From the NCBI GenBank assembly GCA_016288255.1, contig JAEEYS010000078.1:1-6737 (forward strand): a stretch of 6,737 nt of DNA. Direction: 5' to 3'. Under the pieces are notes generated by a model, which saw only the letters and a program-made list of their open reading frames with translations, was not told the DNA's origin and searched no databases. The DNA is from Bacillota bacterium (GTDB lineage Bacteria > Bacillota > Tb-RUG-66). Positions 1-6,221 of this stretch are shown here, piece after piece; positions within the stretch are counted from its first letter, which is position 1, and each line of letters starts with the position of its first letter. Both the position numbers and the translations under genes were made by a program.

Positions 1-26
1 AGGTTCGAATCCTGTCGCCCCGACCA
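1..26 (+). tRNA. tRNA-Pro, 3' end only (probable)
   Basis: Only the T arm, the 3' acceptor strand and the CCA end are inside the window. The T loop TTCGAAT is flanked by AGG and CCTGT, followed by acceptor strand CGCCCCG (16-22), discriminator A23 and encoded CCA (24-26). The matching 5' acceptor strand would be CGGGGCG. A C1-G72 pair with A73 is typical of bacterial tRNA-Pro, which is why Pro is proposed. The anticodon lies outside the window, so the identity is an inference. Confidence 0.7.
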
Positions 27-59
27 CTGATTAAAACGAAGAATTTCATAGCAGATTAG

Positions 60-133
60 GCGGGTGTAGCTCAGTGGTAGAGCCCCGGCCTTCCAAGCCG
101 GTTGCGAGGGTTCAATTCCCTTCACCCGCTCCA
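60..133 (+). tRNA. tRNA-Gly (anticodon TCC)
   Basis: Complete cloverleaf of 74 nt. The acceptor stem GCGGGTG pairs with CACCCGC, followed by discriminator T and encoded CCA. The anticodon stem CCGGC/GCCGG encloses the loop CTTCCAA, giving anticodon TCC, which reads GGA and GGG codons. It is the second member of the cluster, 33 nt after the Pro gene and 11 nt before the Arg gene. A second glycine tRNA with anticodon GCC lies alone at 6222-6296, so the window carries both glycine isoacceptors. Confidence 0.97.
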
Positions 134-144
134 CTTATCTTCGT

Positions 145-221
145 GCGCACATAGCTCAGCAGGATAGAGCAACGGACTTCTAATCCGTAGGCCGAGGGTT
201 CGAATCCTTCTGTGCGCGCCA
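145..221 (+). tRNA. tRNA-Arg (anticodon TCT)
   Basis: Complete 77-nt cloverleaf. The acceptor stem GCGCACA pairs with TGTGCGC, followed by discriminator G and encoded CCA. The anticodon stem ACGGA/TCCGT encloses CTTCTAA, giving anticodon TCT for AGA/AGG codons, which are used in this low-to-medium GC genome. The 23-nt spacer that follows is T-rich (a run of eight T and one of five), but no hairpin other than the tRNA precedes it. Confidence 0.97.
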
Positions 222-244
222 CTTTTTTTTATTTTTGAGTTTGC

Positions 245-320
245 GGTGGATGTAGCTCAGTGGTAGAGCATCAGATTGTGGCTCTGGGGGCCGTGGGTTC
301 GATACCCATCATCCACCCCA
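245..320 (+). tRNA. tRNA-His (anticodon GTG)
   Basis: Complete cloverleaf. The acceptor stem GTGGATG/CATCCAC carries an extra 5' G (G-1 at 245) opposite C73 (317), the hallmark of bacterial tRNA-His and the identity element for its synthetase. The anticodon loop TTGTGGC gives anticodon GTG. CCA is encoded at 318-320. The 55-nt gap to the next tRNA is the longest in the cluster and contains a hairpin. Confidence 0.97.
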
Positions 321-343
321 TCTTCTAAACAATAACATACAAG

Positions 344-366
344 GTCTTTTCCATTATAGAAAAGAC
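344..366 (+). other. hairpin in the tRNA-His/tRNA-Gln spacer
   Basis: A perfect 8-bp inverted repeat, GTCTTTTC (344-351) and GAAAAGAC (359-366), has a 7-nt loop. The sequence after it (AGCACGCG) has no T tract, so it does not look like an intrinsic terminator. It may be a processing or RNase site in the polycistronic tRNA precursor. The function is inferred; only the repeat is seen. Confidence 0.45.
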
Positions 367-375
367 AGCACGCGT

Positions 376-450
376 TGGGGTGTCGCCAAGCGGTAAGGCA
401 CTAGACTTTGACTCTAGCATTCGTAGGTTCGAATCCTGCCACCCCAGCCA
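376..450 (+). tRNA. tRNA-Gln (anticodon TTG)
   Basis: Complete 75-nt cloverleaf. The acceptor stem TGGGGTG pairs with CACCCCA, followed by discriminator G and encoded CCA. The anticodon stem CTAGA/TCTAG encloses CTTTGAC, giving anticodon TTG, which reads CAA and, by wobble, CAG. The U1-A72 acceptor end is typical for glutamine tRNAs. Only 7 nt separate it from the lysine gene, consistent with one precursor transcript. Confidence 0.97.
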
Positions 451-457
451 TTTTTAT

Positions 458-533
458 GGGTCATTAGCTCAGTTGGCAGAGCACCGGACTTTTAATCCGG
501 GTGTCCCGCGTTCGAGTCGCGGATGACTCACCA
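458..533 (+). tRNA. tRNA-Lys (anticodon TTT)
   Basis: Complete 76-nt cloverleaf. The acceptor strands GGGTCAT and ATGACTC form a stem with one G-T pair, followed by discriminator A and encoded CCA. The anticodon stem CCGGA/TCCGG encloses CTTTTAA, giving anticodon TTT for AAA/AAG. The T arm is GCG-TTCGAGT-CGC. The tRNA-Leu gene starts 10 nt later. Confidence 0.97.
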
Positions 534-543
534 TTTTTTATAT

Positions 544-627
544 GCGGATGTGGCGGAATTGGCAGACGCACTAGACTTAGGATCTAGCGCCTTTGGTGTG
601 CAGGTTCGACTCCTGTCATCCGCACCA
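544..627 (+). tRNA. tRNA-Leu (anticodon TAG)
   Basis: Complete 84-nt class II tRNA with a long variable arm. The acceptor stem GCGGATG pairs with CATCCGC, followed by discriminator A and encoded CCA. The anticodon stem CTAGA/TCTAG encloses CTTAGGA, giving anticodon TAG for CUN leucine codons. It is the last gene of the cluster and is followed by two intrinsic terminators. Confidence 0.97.
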
Positions 628-665
628 AATATAATTTTGTTCCAATCAATAGAACAGATCTATAT

Positions 666-700
666 AAAAATCATTCAGAAATGAATGATTTTTTTGTTTT
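666..700 (+). terminator. first intrinsic terminator of the tRNA cluster
   Basis: An 11-bp AT-rich stem (AAAAATCATTC at 666-676 with GAATGATTTTT at 683-693) has a 6-nt loop and runs into a T-rich tail (TTTGTTTTT). It lies 38 nt after tRNA-Leu and probably ends the tRNA transcript. The low GC content of the stem may make it leaky, which could explain the second hairpin downstream. Confidence 0.75.
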
Positions 701-728
701 TAAAGGATCATTCCAGAAAATACATTTT

Positions 729-772
729 AAAAGGACCTCTTTTGTCACAGCGCACAAAAGAGGTCCTTTTTT
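729..772 (+). terminator. second, 17-bp perfect terminator hairpin
   Basis: AAAAGGACCTCTTTTGT (729-745) is perfectly repeated in inverse orientation at 754-770, with an 8-nt loop and six T at 767-772. The A run at the 5' foot gives a short T tract on the opposite strand too, so weak bidirectional action is possible. It isolates the tRNA cluster from the ligase gene. Confidence 0.8.
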
Positions 773-907
773 GTACCCGTTTATAAGAGATTTTCCGTTT
801 CGTTTTCCGAAAAGGGGAAGACCCTTTCAGATATATTCTTTTTTTTGAATTGATATCAAATCCCAAAAAGGGACCTTGAAAATGTGAGTATCGTGTTTGT
901 TCTTCAA

Positions 908-916
908 TGGTAATAT
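908..916 (+). promoter_or_regulatory. candidate extended -10 promoter
   Basis: TGGTAATAT fits the extended -10 form (TG-N-TAATAT). No good -35 hexamer sits 16-18 bases upstream, as is common for extended -10 promoters. Transcription would begin near 922-924 and leave a leader of about 150 nt before the GTG start. It would also exclude translation from the ATG at 907. This is a motif match only. Confidence 0.3.
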
Positions 917-1056
917 GTACGACAAAGTGGCTTGTAATGCCGTTTTGCGACCCTGTAAATGAATATTATACGGGAAAACAAAGGCTTTCAGGCGAATCAA
1001 GCGGGGACGTTTGCCATGTCAAGCGTTCGATGATTGATATACAAACCATGATATTT

Positions 1057-1062
1057 AGGAGG
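1057..1062 (+). promoter_or_regulatory. ribosome binding site that decides the ligase start
   Basis: A full AGGAGG lies 9 nt upstream of the GTG at 1072. No comparable site precedes the in-frame ATG codons at 907, 1030 or 1048. This is the main reason for placing the start at the GTG. Confidence 0.8.
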
Positions 1063-1071
1063 AACATAACC

Positions 1072-2778
1072 GTGCCAAAAAGGAAACCATCAGAAGTCAA
1101 ACCTTGGCTGAGCCTCTGGGGGGACAATCTTCCGGAGGAGGCTGCGACAGAGTGTACAGTGTACAATTATATTTATGAAAGAAACAAAGATTATCCGGAA
1201 GATATTGCGTTACGATATTTTGATAAAACCATTTCTTACAAAGAGTTGTTTCAGAACATTCAGCAAACGGCTCGCGCATTTCAAGCCTTGGGGGTAAAAA
1301 AAGGAGATATCGTCACGATCTGCTCCGTTATGACGCCGGAAACGGTCTATATGTTCTATGCGCTGGACCTTTTAGGAGCAACTTCCAATATGATAGATCC
1401 CCGTACAAGCGCTTACGGCATCCATGAATACATTGAGGAAGTCGATTCCAAAATTGTTTGTACATTAAACGTAGCATATCCCAAAGTAAAAGAAGCGGTA
1501 ACGGGACTTCCTGTAGCGCATGTAGTCGTTACCACTCCCGCAGATTCTCTTCCCGCAATCAAAAAATTCCTTTATAAGATTTCCAAAAAAGATACGAATG
1601 CCTATGACGCAAATGTGCTGATGTTCGATGCCTTTTTTGAAAAAGGTGTCCATGGCGAAGATTTCCCGTCCAACGACTATGATCCGGAGCATGTAGCGGT
1701 CATCGTGCATACCGGCGGGACAACAGGCATTCCCAAAGGCGTTATGCTGGGGGACAAGGCTTATAACGCGGTAGCGATACAGACAGCGGTAAAAAGGTTC
1801 AAACGCAAACAGCGGATGCTAAATATCATGCCGCCTTTTATTGCTTACGGTTACGCAAACGGTGTGCATCTGCCTCTTGGAGAAGGCGCAGAGATCATTC
1901 TGATCCCGCAGTTCGATCCCCGTAAGTTTGGACATTTACTGAACAAGTATCACCCGGAGCATACGGCAGGGGTACCGCTACATTATCAAATGCTGGTCAA
2001 TGATCCGCAGATACAGCATGCGGATCTGTCTTACCTGATCTCTACCGGCTGCGGCGGAGACGCCATCAGTTTGGGAGCGGAGGATGAGGTGAATGATTTT
2101 CTGTTAAATCACAATTCTTCTTATAAGCTTTGTAAAGGATACGGCATGACGGAAGTTGCTTCTACAGCTACAGCCAGTATCAGAGATGTCAATAAGAGGG
2201 GCAGTGTGGGGATCCCTCTTTATATGACCAGCATTGGTATCTTCAAACCCAATACGGAAGAAGAACTGGACTATAATACTGAGGGTGAGATCTGTATTAC
2301 GGGACCCAATGTTATGATCGGGTATTATGGGATGCCGGAAGAGACCGCAAAGATCAAAAAACGGCATCAGGACGGACAGGACTGGATCCATACCGGAGAT
2401 ATCGGCTGGATGGATGAAGAGGGATATATCTATATCACCAACCGGATCAAGCGCTTGATCATCCGCCATGACGGATTTAAAGTATTCCCTTCGGTGATCG
2501 AAAACATCATCAGCCAACATCCGGATATTGAAACAGCATGCGCGGTATCCAGAAAAGATCCTGATCACAGGCAGGGAGATCTGCCTTTTGTCTACTTGCA
2601 GTTAAAAGGTAAGAGTACAAAAAGTAGAGAACAAATATTGGCGGAGATCGAAAAGATCTGCAGACACGATTTGGCGGAATACTCCATGCCTATGGGATAC
2701 GAATTGATAGACAGCATGCCTTATACGTCGATCGGCAAGGTAGATTTTCGCTATCTTGAGATGATGAGCAAAACTTGA
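1072..2778 (+). CDS. AMP-dependent acyl-CoA synthetase / acid-CoA ligase
   Basis: This is a cytoplasmic member of the class I adenylate-forming (ANL) superfamily, which activates a carboxylic acid with ATP to an acyl-AMP and normally passes it to coenzyme A. From the GTG start it has 568 residues, normal for the family. Visible motifs are the phosphate-binding loop HTGGTTGIPKG (about 213-223), GYGMTE (about 356-361), HTGD with the ribose-binding Asp (443), Arg458 in TNRIKR, the hinge/CoA-binding segment GFKV (about 468-471), and the C-terminal catalytic Lys556 in TSIGKVDF. All key residues are present, so it should be active. The large N-terminal domain runs to about 440 and the small mobile domain to the end. 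The start rests on AGGAGG 9 nt upstream and on family length. The next gene begins after 34 nt with no terminator between, suggesting co-transcription. The substrate is unknown: fatty or aromatic acids are possible, and loading of a carrier protein cannot be excluded. Confidence 0.9.
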   Translation: MPKRKPSEVKPWLSLWGDNLPEEAATECTVYNYIYERNKDYPEDIALRYFDKTISYKELFQNIQQTARAFQALGVKKGDIVTICSVMTPETVYMFYALDLLGATSNMIDPRTSAYGIHEYIEEVDSKIVCTLNVAYPKVKEAVTGLPVAHVVVTTPADSLPAIKKFLYKISKKDTNAYDANVLMFDAFFEKGVHGEDFPSNDYDPEHVAVIVHTGGTTGIPKGVMLGDKAYNAVAIQTAVKRFKRKQRMLNIMPPFIAYGYANGVHLPLGEGAEIILIPQFDPRKFGHLLNKYHPEHTAGVPLHYQMLVNDPQIQHADLSYLISTGCGGDAISLGAEDEVNDFLLNHNSSYKLCKGYGMTEVASTATASIRDVNKRGSVGIPLYMTSIGIFKPNTEEELDYNTEGEICITGPNVMIGYYGMPEETAKIKKRHQDGQDWIHTGDIGWMDEEGYIYITNRIKRLIIRHDGFKVFPSVIENIISQHPDIETACAVSRKDPDHRQGDLPFVYLQLKGKSTKSREQILAEIEKICRHDLAEYSMPMGYELIDSMPYTSIGKVDFRYLEMMSKT

Positions 2779-2797
2779 TTTTTAATATATTTTAATT

Positions 2798-2806
2798 AAA
2801 GGAGAG
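2798..2806 (+). promoter_or_regulatory. ribosome binding site of the surface hydrolase gene
   Basis: AAAGGAGAG ends 6 nt before the ATG at 2813. The gap from the ligase stop (2779-2812) is otherwise AT-rich, with no GC-containing hairpin, so translation of the second gene from the same mRNA is likely. Confidence 0.75.
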
Positions 2807-2812
2807 AACATT

Positions 2813-5800
2813 ATGCGAAACTTTATCAAGAAGGGTTTAATTTTGGCATTGATGCTGACGCTGCTGATCCAGTGGTCCTGTATCGGCGCGTTTGCAGCAG
2901 GAGAAGAAGGTGAACCGGTTTATAAAAATTTTGTCATCCTAGGTGATAGTCTGTGCCTTGGATTCAGTACAGAGGAAGCAAGCATGGCAGACGTAGACAC
3001 TTATGATATTGAAGCTAACTTGCTCCGCGCGGCTCAAAGTGACGATTACAAACACTGTTATCCCACCCAATTTGCCAACAGAGTCGGTATCGATACGTTT
3101 TCCGATATCAGCTACACAAACGGTGAAAGATGGGATTACAGAGAGGAAACGCAGTGGAACGATGTTTATAACTTCGGTATCTGCGCGGCTTGGACAAGGG
3201 ATATCAAAGAACTCCTCTCCAACCCTTATTATCTTTATCAGTATGCGAACGTAAACTATGATAAAGATGATACCTTCGTTCTGCCGGAGGATTATACGGG
3301 GACAAGACGCCTTGTAGATACCGCAGCGGAAGGCTATGACGTAGCCGACATCACCACATGGGTCTATCTGACGGGGGAAGAATATCAAGACCAGATGGAA
3401 GAATATACGATCCCGGCAGGCACCGCGATCAAGGTAGCATATGAAATGGATATGTGGGGTACGACCTATTTGATGCTCAATCCGATCATTGCAGAAAAAT
3501 ATTATTATGTTTCAGAGTATTGCCTGGATGGCGAAAGCGGATTCATCGATGACAAACCGATCTATTATCCTACAAAAGAAATGTTTTCATGGTATGGTAA
3601 TATGTATGTTCCCGATACGGAAACCTATGGTGCAAAATTGGGACAAGCCGTTCAGAATCCGCAATTCACCAAGTATTATTATGAAATTGCCACCACGACC
3701 GTGGAAAACGGCGATCTAATCGCACTGGCAATGGGGAACAATGATATCTATCATAGCTTTATGCCATATCAGCAAAGCAGTGATTCTATGCTCTGCAGAC
3801 TGGTCTATTGGATGACATATGCCTTGCAGATGAACTACTCTATAGGGGATATCATGAATATGATGAACGATCCCATGTGGCAGCAGATCATTTTTGGCGA
3901 TAGCATGCCGGAAGGATCCGGGAGATCCAGCGCTTCGACTACGAGAGAAGCGGTCAGAGAAGATGCTCCCGCGGAAAATCCTTTCAGCTTGTCGGGCCTG
4001 ATCAGTGCGGAAGAGATCAACGCCCTTTTGGAACTTTATTCCGCAGAAAATGTAACAGCATATCTGAAAGATACCGTAGCGGAATACAAAGTGAATTATG
4101 AAGCAACCATTCGGCGTGTGCTGGAACTCAAAAAAGACCGTTCCGAATTGGTTTTGATCGGACATTACAATCCTTTCGGAATGATCAATTATCTTACCAT
4201 GCTTTCCGAAGCGGTGCAAAATGGGCAGCTTTTTGATCACCTAAGCGGCGATATGGCCATGATCGGCACATTGCTTCAGGCGATCATCGGGACACCGGAA
4301 CAGTGGGAAGAAATCAATGACATGGATGAAGAAGAATTGGCGGCTTATGCAGAAGCAGCCGGATCAGAAATGGATCAGTTCCTTTCTATATTAGGCAGTC
4401 TGGATCTGTCCGATCCGGAAACCAGTACGGCGTTGACTCGTCTGGTAACGGATCTTTCGTTCCCGCTTTCTGTTCTTCTTGTAGGCAACGCGCTTTCCGA
4501 TACTTATGCGGAAATGAATGATTTCCTACAAGAAATGTCAGAAAAATATGACCTTCCTTATGTTGATGTCAGCGACGCGCCCAGCAGCGGACGCTATGAT
4601 CCGCATCCGACCAAATACGGGCATAAATGGATCGCTGACCGTTTATACGAAACTGTGGTGCCGCAAATCAACGCAAGTGTTTCTCCGGCAAGCACCGGTG
4701 ATGGCACATTGACCCCGTTAGGCAGCAGAGAATTTCGTTTAAGAGACAGCCAGACCTATCGTTTCTTGGCAGCGGACGGTTCGGATATCAGCTCTATCTT
4801 CATTGACGGTCAGCAGATAGATAAAGAGGAATTTGCTTCTGTCTATGCAAGCGGCAGTTATGCTTTTGAAAACATCATGAAGAGCCATAGCATTACCGTT
4901 CAGTTTGATGTGGACAGTGATCATGCGCGGAAATATCCTGTAAACGTATTGGGAAGCTATGCGCAGTACGGTGCCGGAGAAGGTATGTATAAAGCCGGTG
5001 AAACGGTTACGATCAGCGCAGGGGCTTTGGATGGTTTTGAATTCACAGGCTGGAGAGCAGAAGGGGCAGAACTGGAAGATCCGTCCAGTGTTGTCACTAC
5101 TTTTGAAATGCCCGCCAACGGCGTTACAGTGACAGCGACATGGAAAGCCGTTAAAGATAATCCAAAGCCAACTACCCATTATGTTACGGTGGAAAGCAAA
5201 ACCTATAACCTTAGCTTTGAAACCAACGGCGGAACGACAATCCCTACCTATACGAAGAAAGGCGGAACGGTGATCGATCTGAATGCTTTCTTTACGACTC
5301 GTGAGGGATACACGTTTGACGGTTGGTACAGCGATAAGGAATTGACCAAAAAAGTGACGTCTGTCGAACTGACGCAAAACACTACGGTCTATGCGAAATG
5401 GGCCGCAAAAAAAGCGCCGTTCCCGTTTAACGATGTAAAAAAAGAGGATTGGTTCTACAATGAGGTAAGATCTATTTACAACCGAGGCCTGATGAATGGG
5501 ACGTCAGCAAACACTTTCAGTCCAGATATGACTACGACAAGAGGCATGATCGTAACAATCCTTTACCGTATGGAAGGCGAACCTGCCGTTACGGATCAAA
5601 ACCCCTTTAGCGATGTAAAAGCCGGCAGTTATTATGATAAGGCCATTACATGGGGAGCAGCGAACGGTATCATTCGCGGCTACGGAAACGATAAATTCGG
5701 CCCCGATGACAACATTACACGGGAACAAATGGCGGCGATCCTGTTCCGCTATGCCAGCTTTAAAGGCTATGATGTTTCCGCCAGAGCGAACCTAAGCGGA

Positions 5801-5977
5801 TTTCATGACAGCGGCAAGATCGGCGGCTGGGCAGAAAACGCTATGCGCTGGGCTTATGGCAAAAACCTGATAAAAGGTGTTGGCAATGATCTTTTAGATC
5901 CGCAGGGTGAAGCCACAAGATCGCAGGTCGCCACGATCTTATACAGATTCATGAAAGATCTGGATGGATTGAGATAA
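2813..5977 (+). CDS. secreted SLH-anchored SGNH/GDSL hydrolase with InlB-type repeats
   Basis: This is a 1054-residue protein predicted to be exported and held on the cell wall. Residues 1-28 form a signal peptide (RNFIKK, hydrophobic core, AFA cleavage motif). The SGNH hydrolase blocks are present in order: block I GDSLCLG with nucleophile Ser46, block II NFGICAAW (120-127), block III GNND (308-311), a GHYNPF strand-end (450-455) like that of YpmR-type hydrolases, and block V DPHPT with His598. The blocks span about 560 residues, against roughly 200 in a typical family member, because of Tyr-rich and acidic inserts of about 170 and 285 residues. Next come a beta-rich linker (about 635-700), a divergent InlB-type repeat (about 710-777), a Listeria-Bacteroides repeat (about 797-864) and three SLH domains (about 870-920, 930-981, 996-1047) with TRGM, TREQ and TRSQ motifs. 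SLH triplets usually bind pyruvylated secondary wall polymer. The family hydrolyses esters of lipids or glycans; the substrate here is unknown. Block II has Ala125 where Gly is usual. Confidence 0.9.
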   Translation: MRNFIKKGLILALMLTLLIQWSCIGAFAAGEEGEPVYKNFVILGDSLCLGFSTEEASMADVDTYDIEANLLRAAQSDDYKHCYPTQFANRVGIDTFSDISYTNGERWDYREETQWNDVYNFGICAAWTRDIKELLSNPYYLYQYANVNYDKDDTFVLPEDYTGTRRLVDTAAEGYDVADITTWVYLTGEEYQDQMEEYTIPAGTAIKVAYEMDMWGTTYLMLNPIIAEKYYYVSEYCLDGESGFIDDKPIYYPTKEMFSWYGNMYVPDTETYGAKLGQAVQNPQFTKYYYEIATTTVENGDLIALAMGNNDIYHSFMPYQQSSDSMLCRLVYWMTYALQMNYSIGDIMNMMNDPMWQQIIFGDSMPEGSGRSSASTTREAVREDAPAENPFSLSGLISAEEINALLELYSAENVTAYLKDTVAEYKVNYEATIRRVLELKKDRSELVLIGHYNPFGMINYLTMLSEAVQNGQLFDHLSGDMAMIGTLLQAIIGTPEQWEEINDMDEEELAAYAEAAGSEMDQFLSILGSLDLSDPETSTALTRLVTDLSFPLSVLLVGNALSDTYAEMNDFLQEMSEKYDLPYVDVSDAPSSGRYDPHPTKYGHKWIADRLYETVVPQINASVSPASTGDGTLTPLGSREFRLRDSQTYRFLAADGSDISSIFIDGQQIDKEEFASVYASGSYAFENIMKSHSITVQFDVDSDHARKYPVNVLGSYAQYGAGEGMYKAGETVTISAGALDGFEFTGWRAEGAELEDPSSVVTTFEMPANGVTVTATWKAVKDNPKPTTHYVTVESKTYNLSFETNGGTTIPTYTKKGGTVIDLNAFFTTREGYTFDGWYSDKELTKKVTSVELTQNTTVYAKWAAKKAPFPFNDVKKEDWFYNEVRSIYNRGLMNGTSANTFSPDMTTTRGMIVTILYRMEGEPAVTDQNPFSDVKAGSYYDKAITWGAANGIIRGYGNDKFGPDDNITREQMAAILFRYASFKGYDVSARANLSGFHDSGKIGGWAENAMRWAYGKNLIKGVGNDLLDPQGEATRSQVATILYRFMKDLDGLR

Positions 5978-6014
5978 AAGAAGATTTGGTCAAATAAGAA
6001 TAATATCATCAAAA

Positions 6015-6045
6015 AAGAGCGCTGAATTTTCGGCGCTCTTCTTTT
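6015..6045 (+). terminator. terminator after the ligase/hydrolase unit, probably bidirectional
   Basis: An 11-bp stem (6015-6025 with 6030-6040, one T-G pair, core AGCGC/GCGCT) has the tetraloop ATTT and is followed by CTTTT. The other foot carries six A (6011-6016), which is a T6 tract on the opposite strand, so it can act both ways. It starts 38 nt after the hydrolase stop. Confidence 0.8.
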
Positions 6046-6065
6046 GATTCGCTGTTCAAACTGCG

Positions 6066-6103
6066 AAAAACAAACGCCGCCTTATGCCACAAAAGGCTGC
6101 GGC
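6066..6103 (-). terminator. terminator-like hairpin reading on the minus strand
   Basis: GCCGCCTT (6076-6083) pairs with AAGG (6093-6096) and CGGC (6100-6103), leaving a 3-nt bulge. On the minus strand the stem is followed by GTTTGTTTTT, which is terminator-like; on the + strand no T tract follows. No minus-strand gene is seen to its right, so its role is unclear. Confidence 0.35.
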
Positions 6104-6156
6104 TATTGCTTCTTCGCCTATAGAAATAAGAATTTTCGGAAAAGTGTGGATTGGGC

Positions 6157-6185
6157 TTGACAAGAAAAAAAAATTGAGATAGAAT
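6157..6185 (+). promoter_or_regulatory. near-consensus promoter of tRNA-Gly-GCC
   Basis: TTGACA (6157-6162) and TAGAAT (6180-6185) are separated by exactly 17 bases. The -35 is perfect and the -10 has five of six consensus bases. The spacer contains an A9 run. The start point would be near 6192, about 30 nt before the mature tRNA 5' end. Such strong housekeeping-sigma promoters are usual for stable RNA genes. Confidence 0.85.
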
Positions 6186-6221
6186 GATTTTGTCACAAAT
6201 TGGATAGACGTTGTAATATTT

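Larger units (their letters stand above)
773..1071 (+). other. leader region of the ligase gene, no supported CDS
   Basis: About 300 bases lie between the terminator and the ligase start. An open frame in phase with the ligase runs back to an ATG at 907, but its 55 residues are unlike the family N-terminus and the ATG has no ribosome binding site. The region holds several small repeats: TTTTCCG twice (791-797, 803-809), TTTTC-C-GAAAA (803-813), AAAGGG/CCCTTT (811-816, 822-827), a second AAAGGG (867-872) that could pair with the same CCCTTT, and the palindrome TTGATATCAA (850-859). I recognise no known riboswitch or T-box consensus. It probably contains the promoter and 5' untranslated region. 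Confidence 0.5.

Noticed and set aside
222..244. Terminator between tRNA-Arg and tRNA-His
   Set aside because: There is a T run, but no hairpin other than the tRNA itself, and the cluster continues directly.
773..1071. T-box or known metabolite riboswitch upstream of the ligase
   Set aside because: No T-box sequence and no recognised riboswitch core is present. The GGCGAA/TTTGCC pairing at 991-1015 is short and isolated.
2869..2883. A lipoprotein signal at Cys23 of the hydrolase
   Set aside because: The residues before Cys are Q-W-S, not a lipobox, and a normal AFA cleavage motif follows at 26-28.
3893..3904. A second FGDS (residues 361-364) as an alternative block I of a second hydrolase domain
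   Set aside because: The order GDS44, block II, GNND308, YNPF, DPHP596 is already complete around the first motif. No second set of blocks follows FGDS364, so it is probably coincidental.
2939..5728. Several minus-strand and alternate-frame open frames inside the hydrolase gene
   Set aside because: They lie wholly within a gene whose frame encodes clear signal-peptide, SGNH, InlB and SLH features, lack ribosome binding sites that I could see, and have no recognisable motifs.
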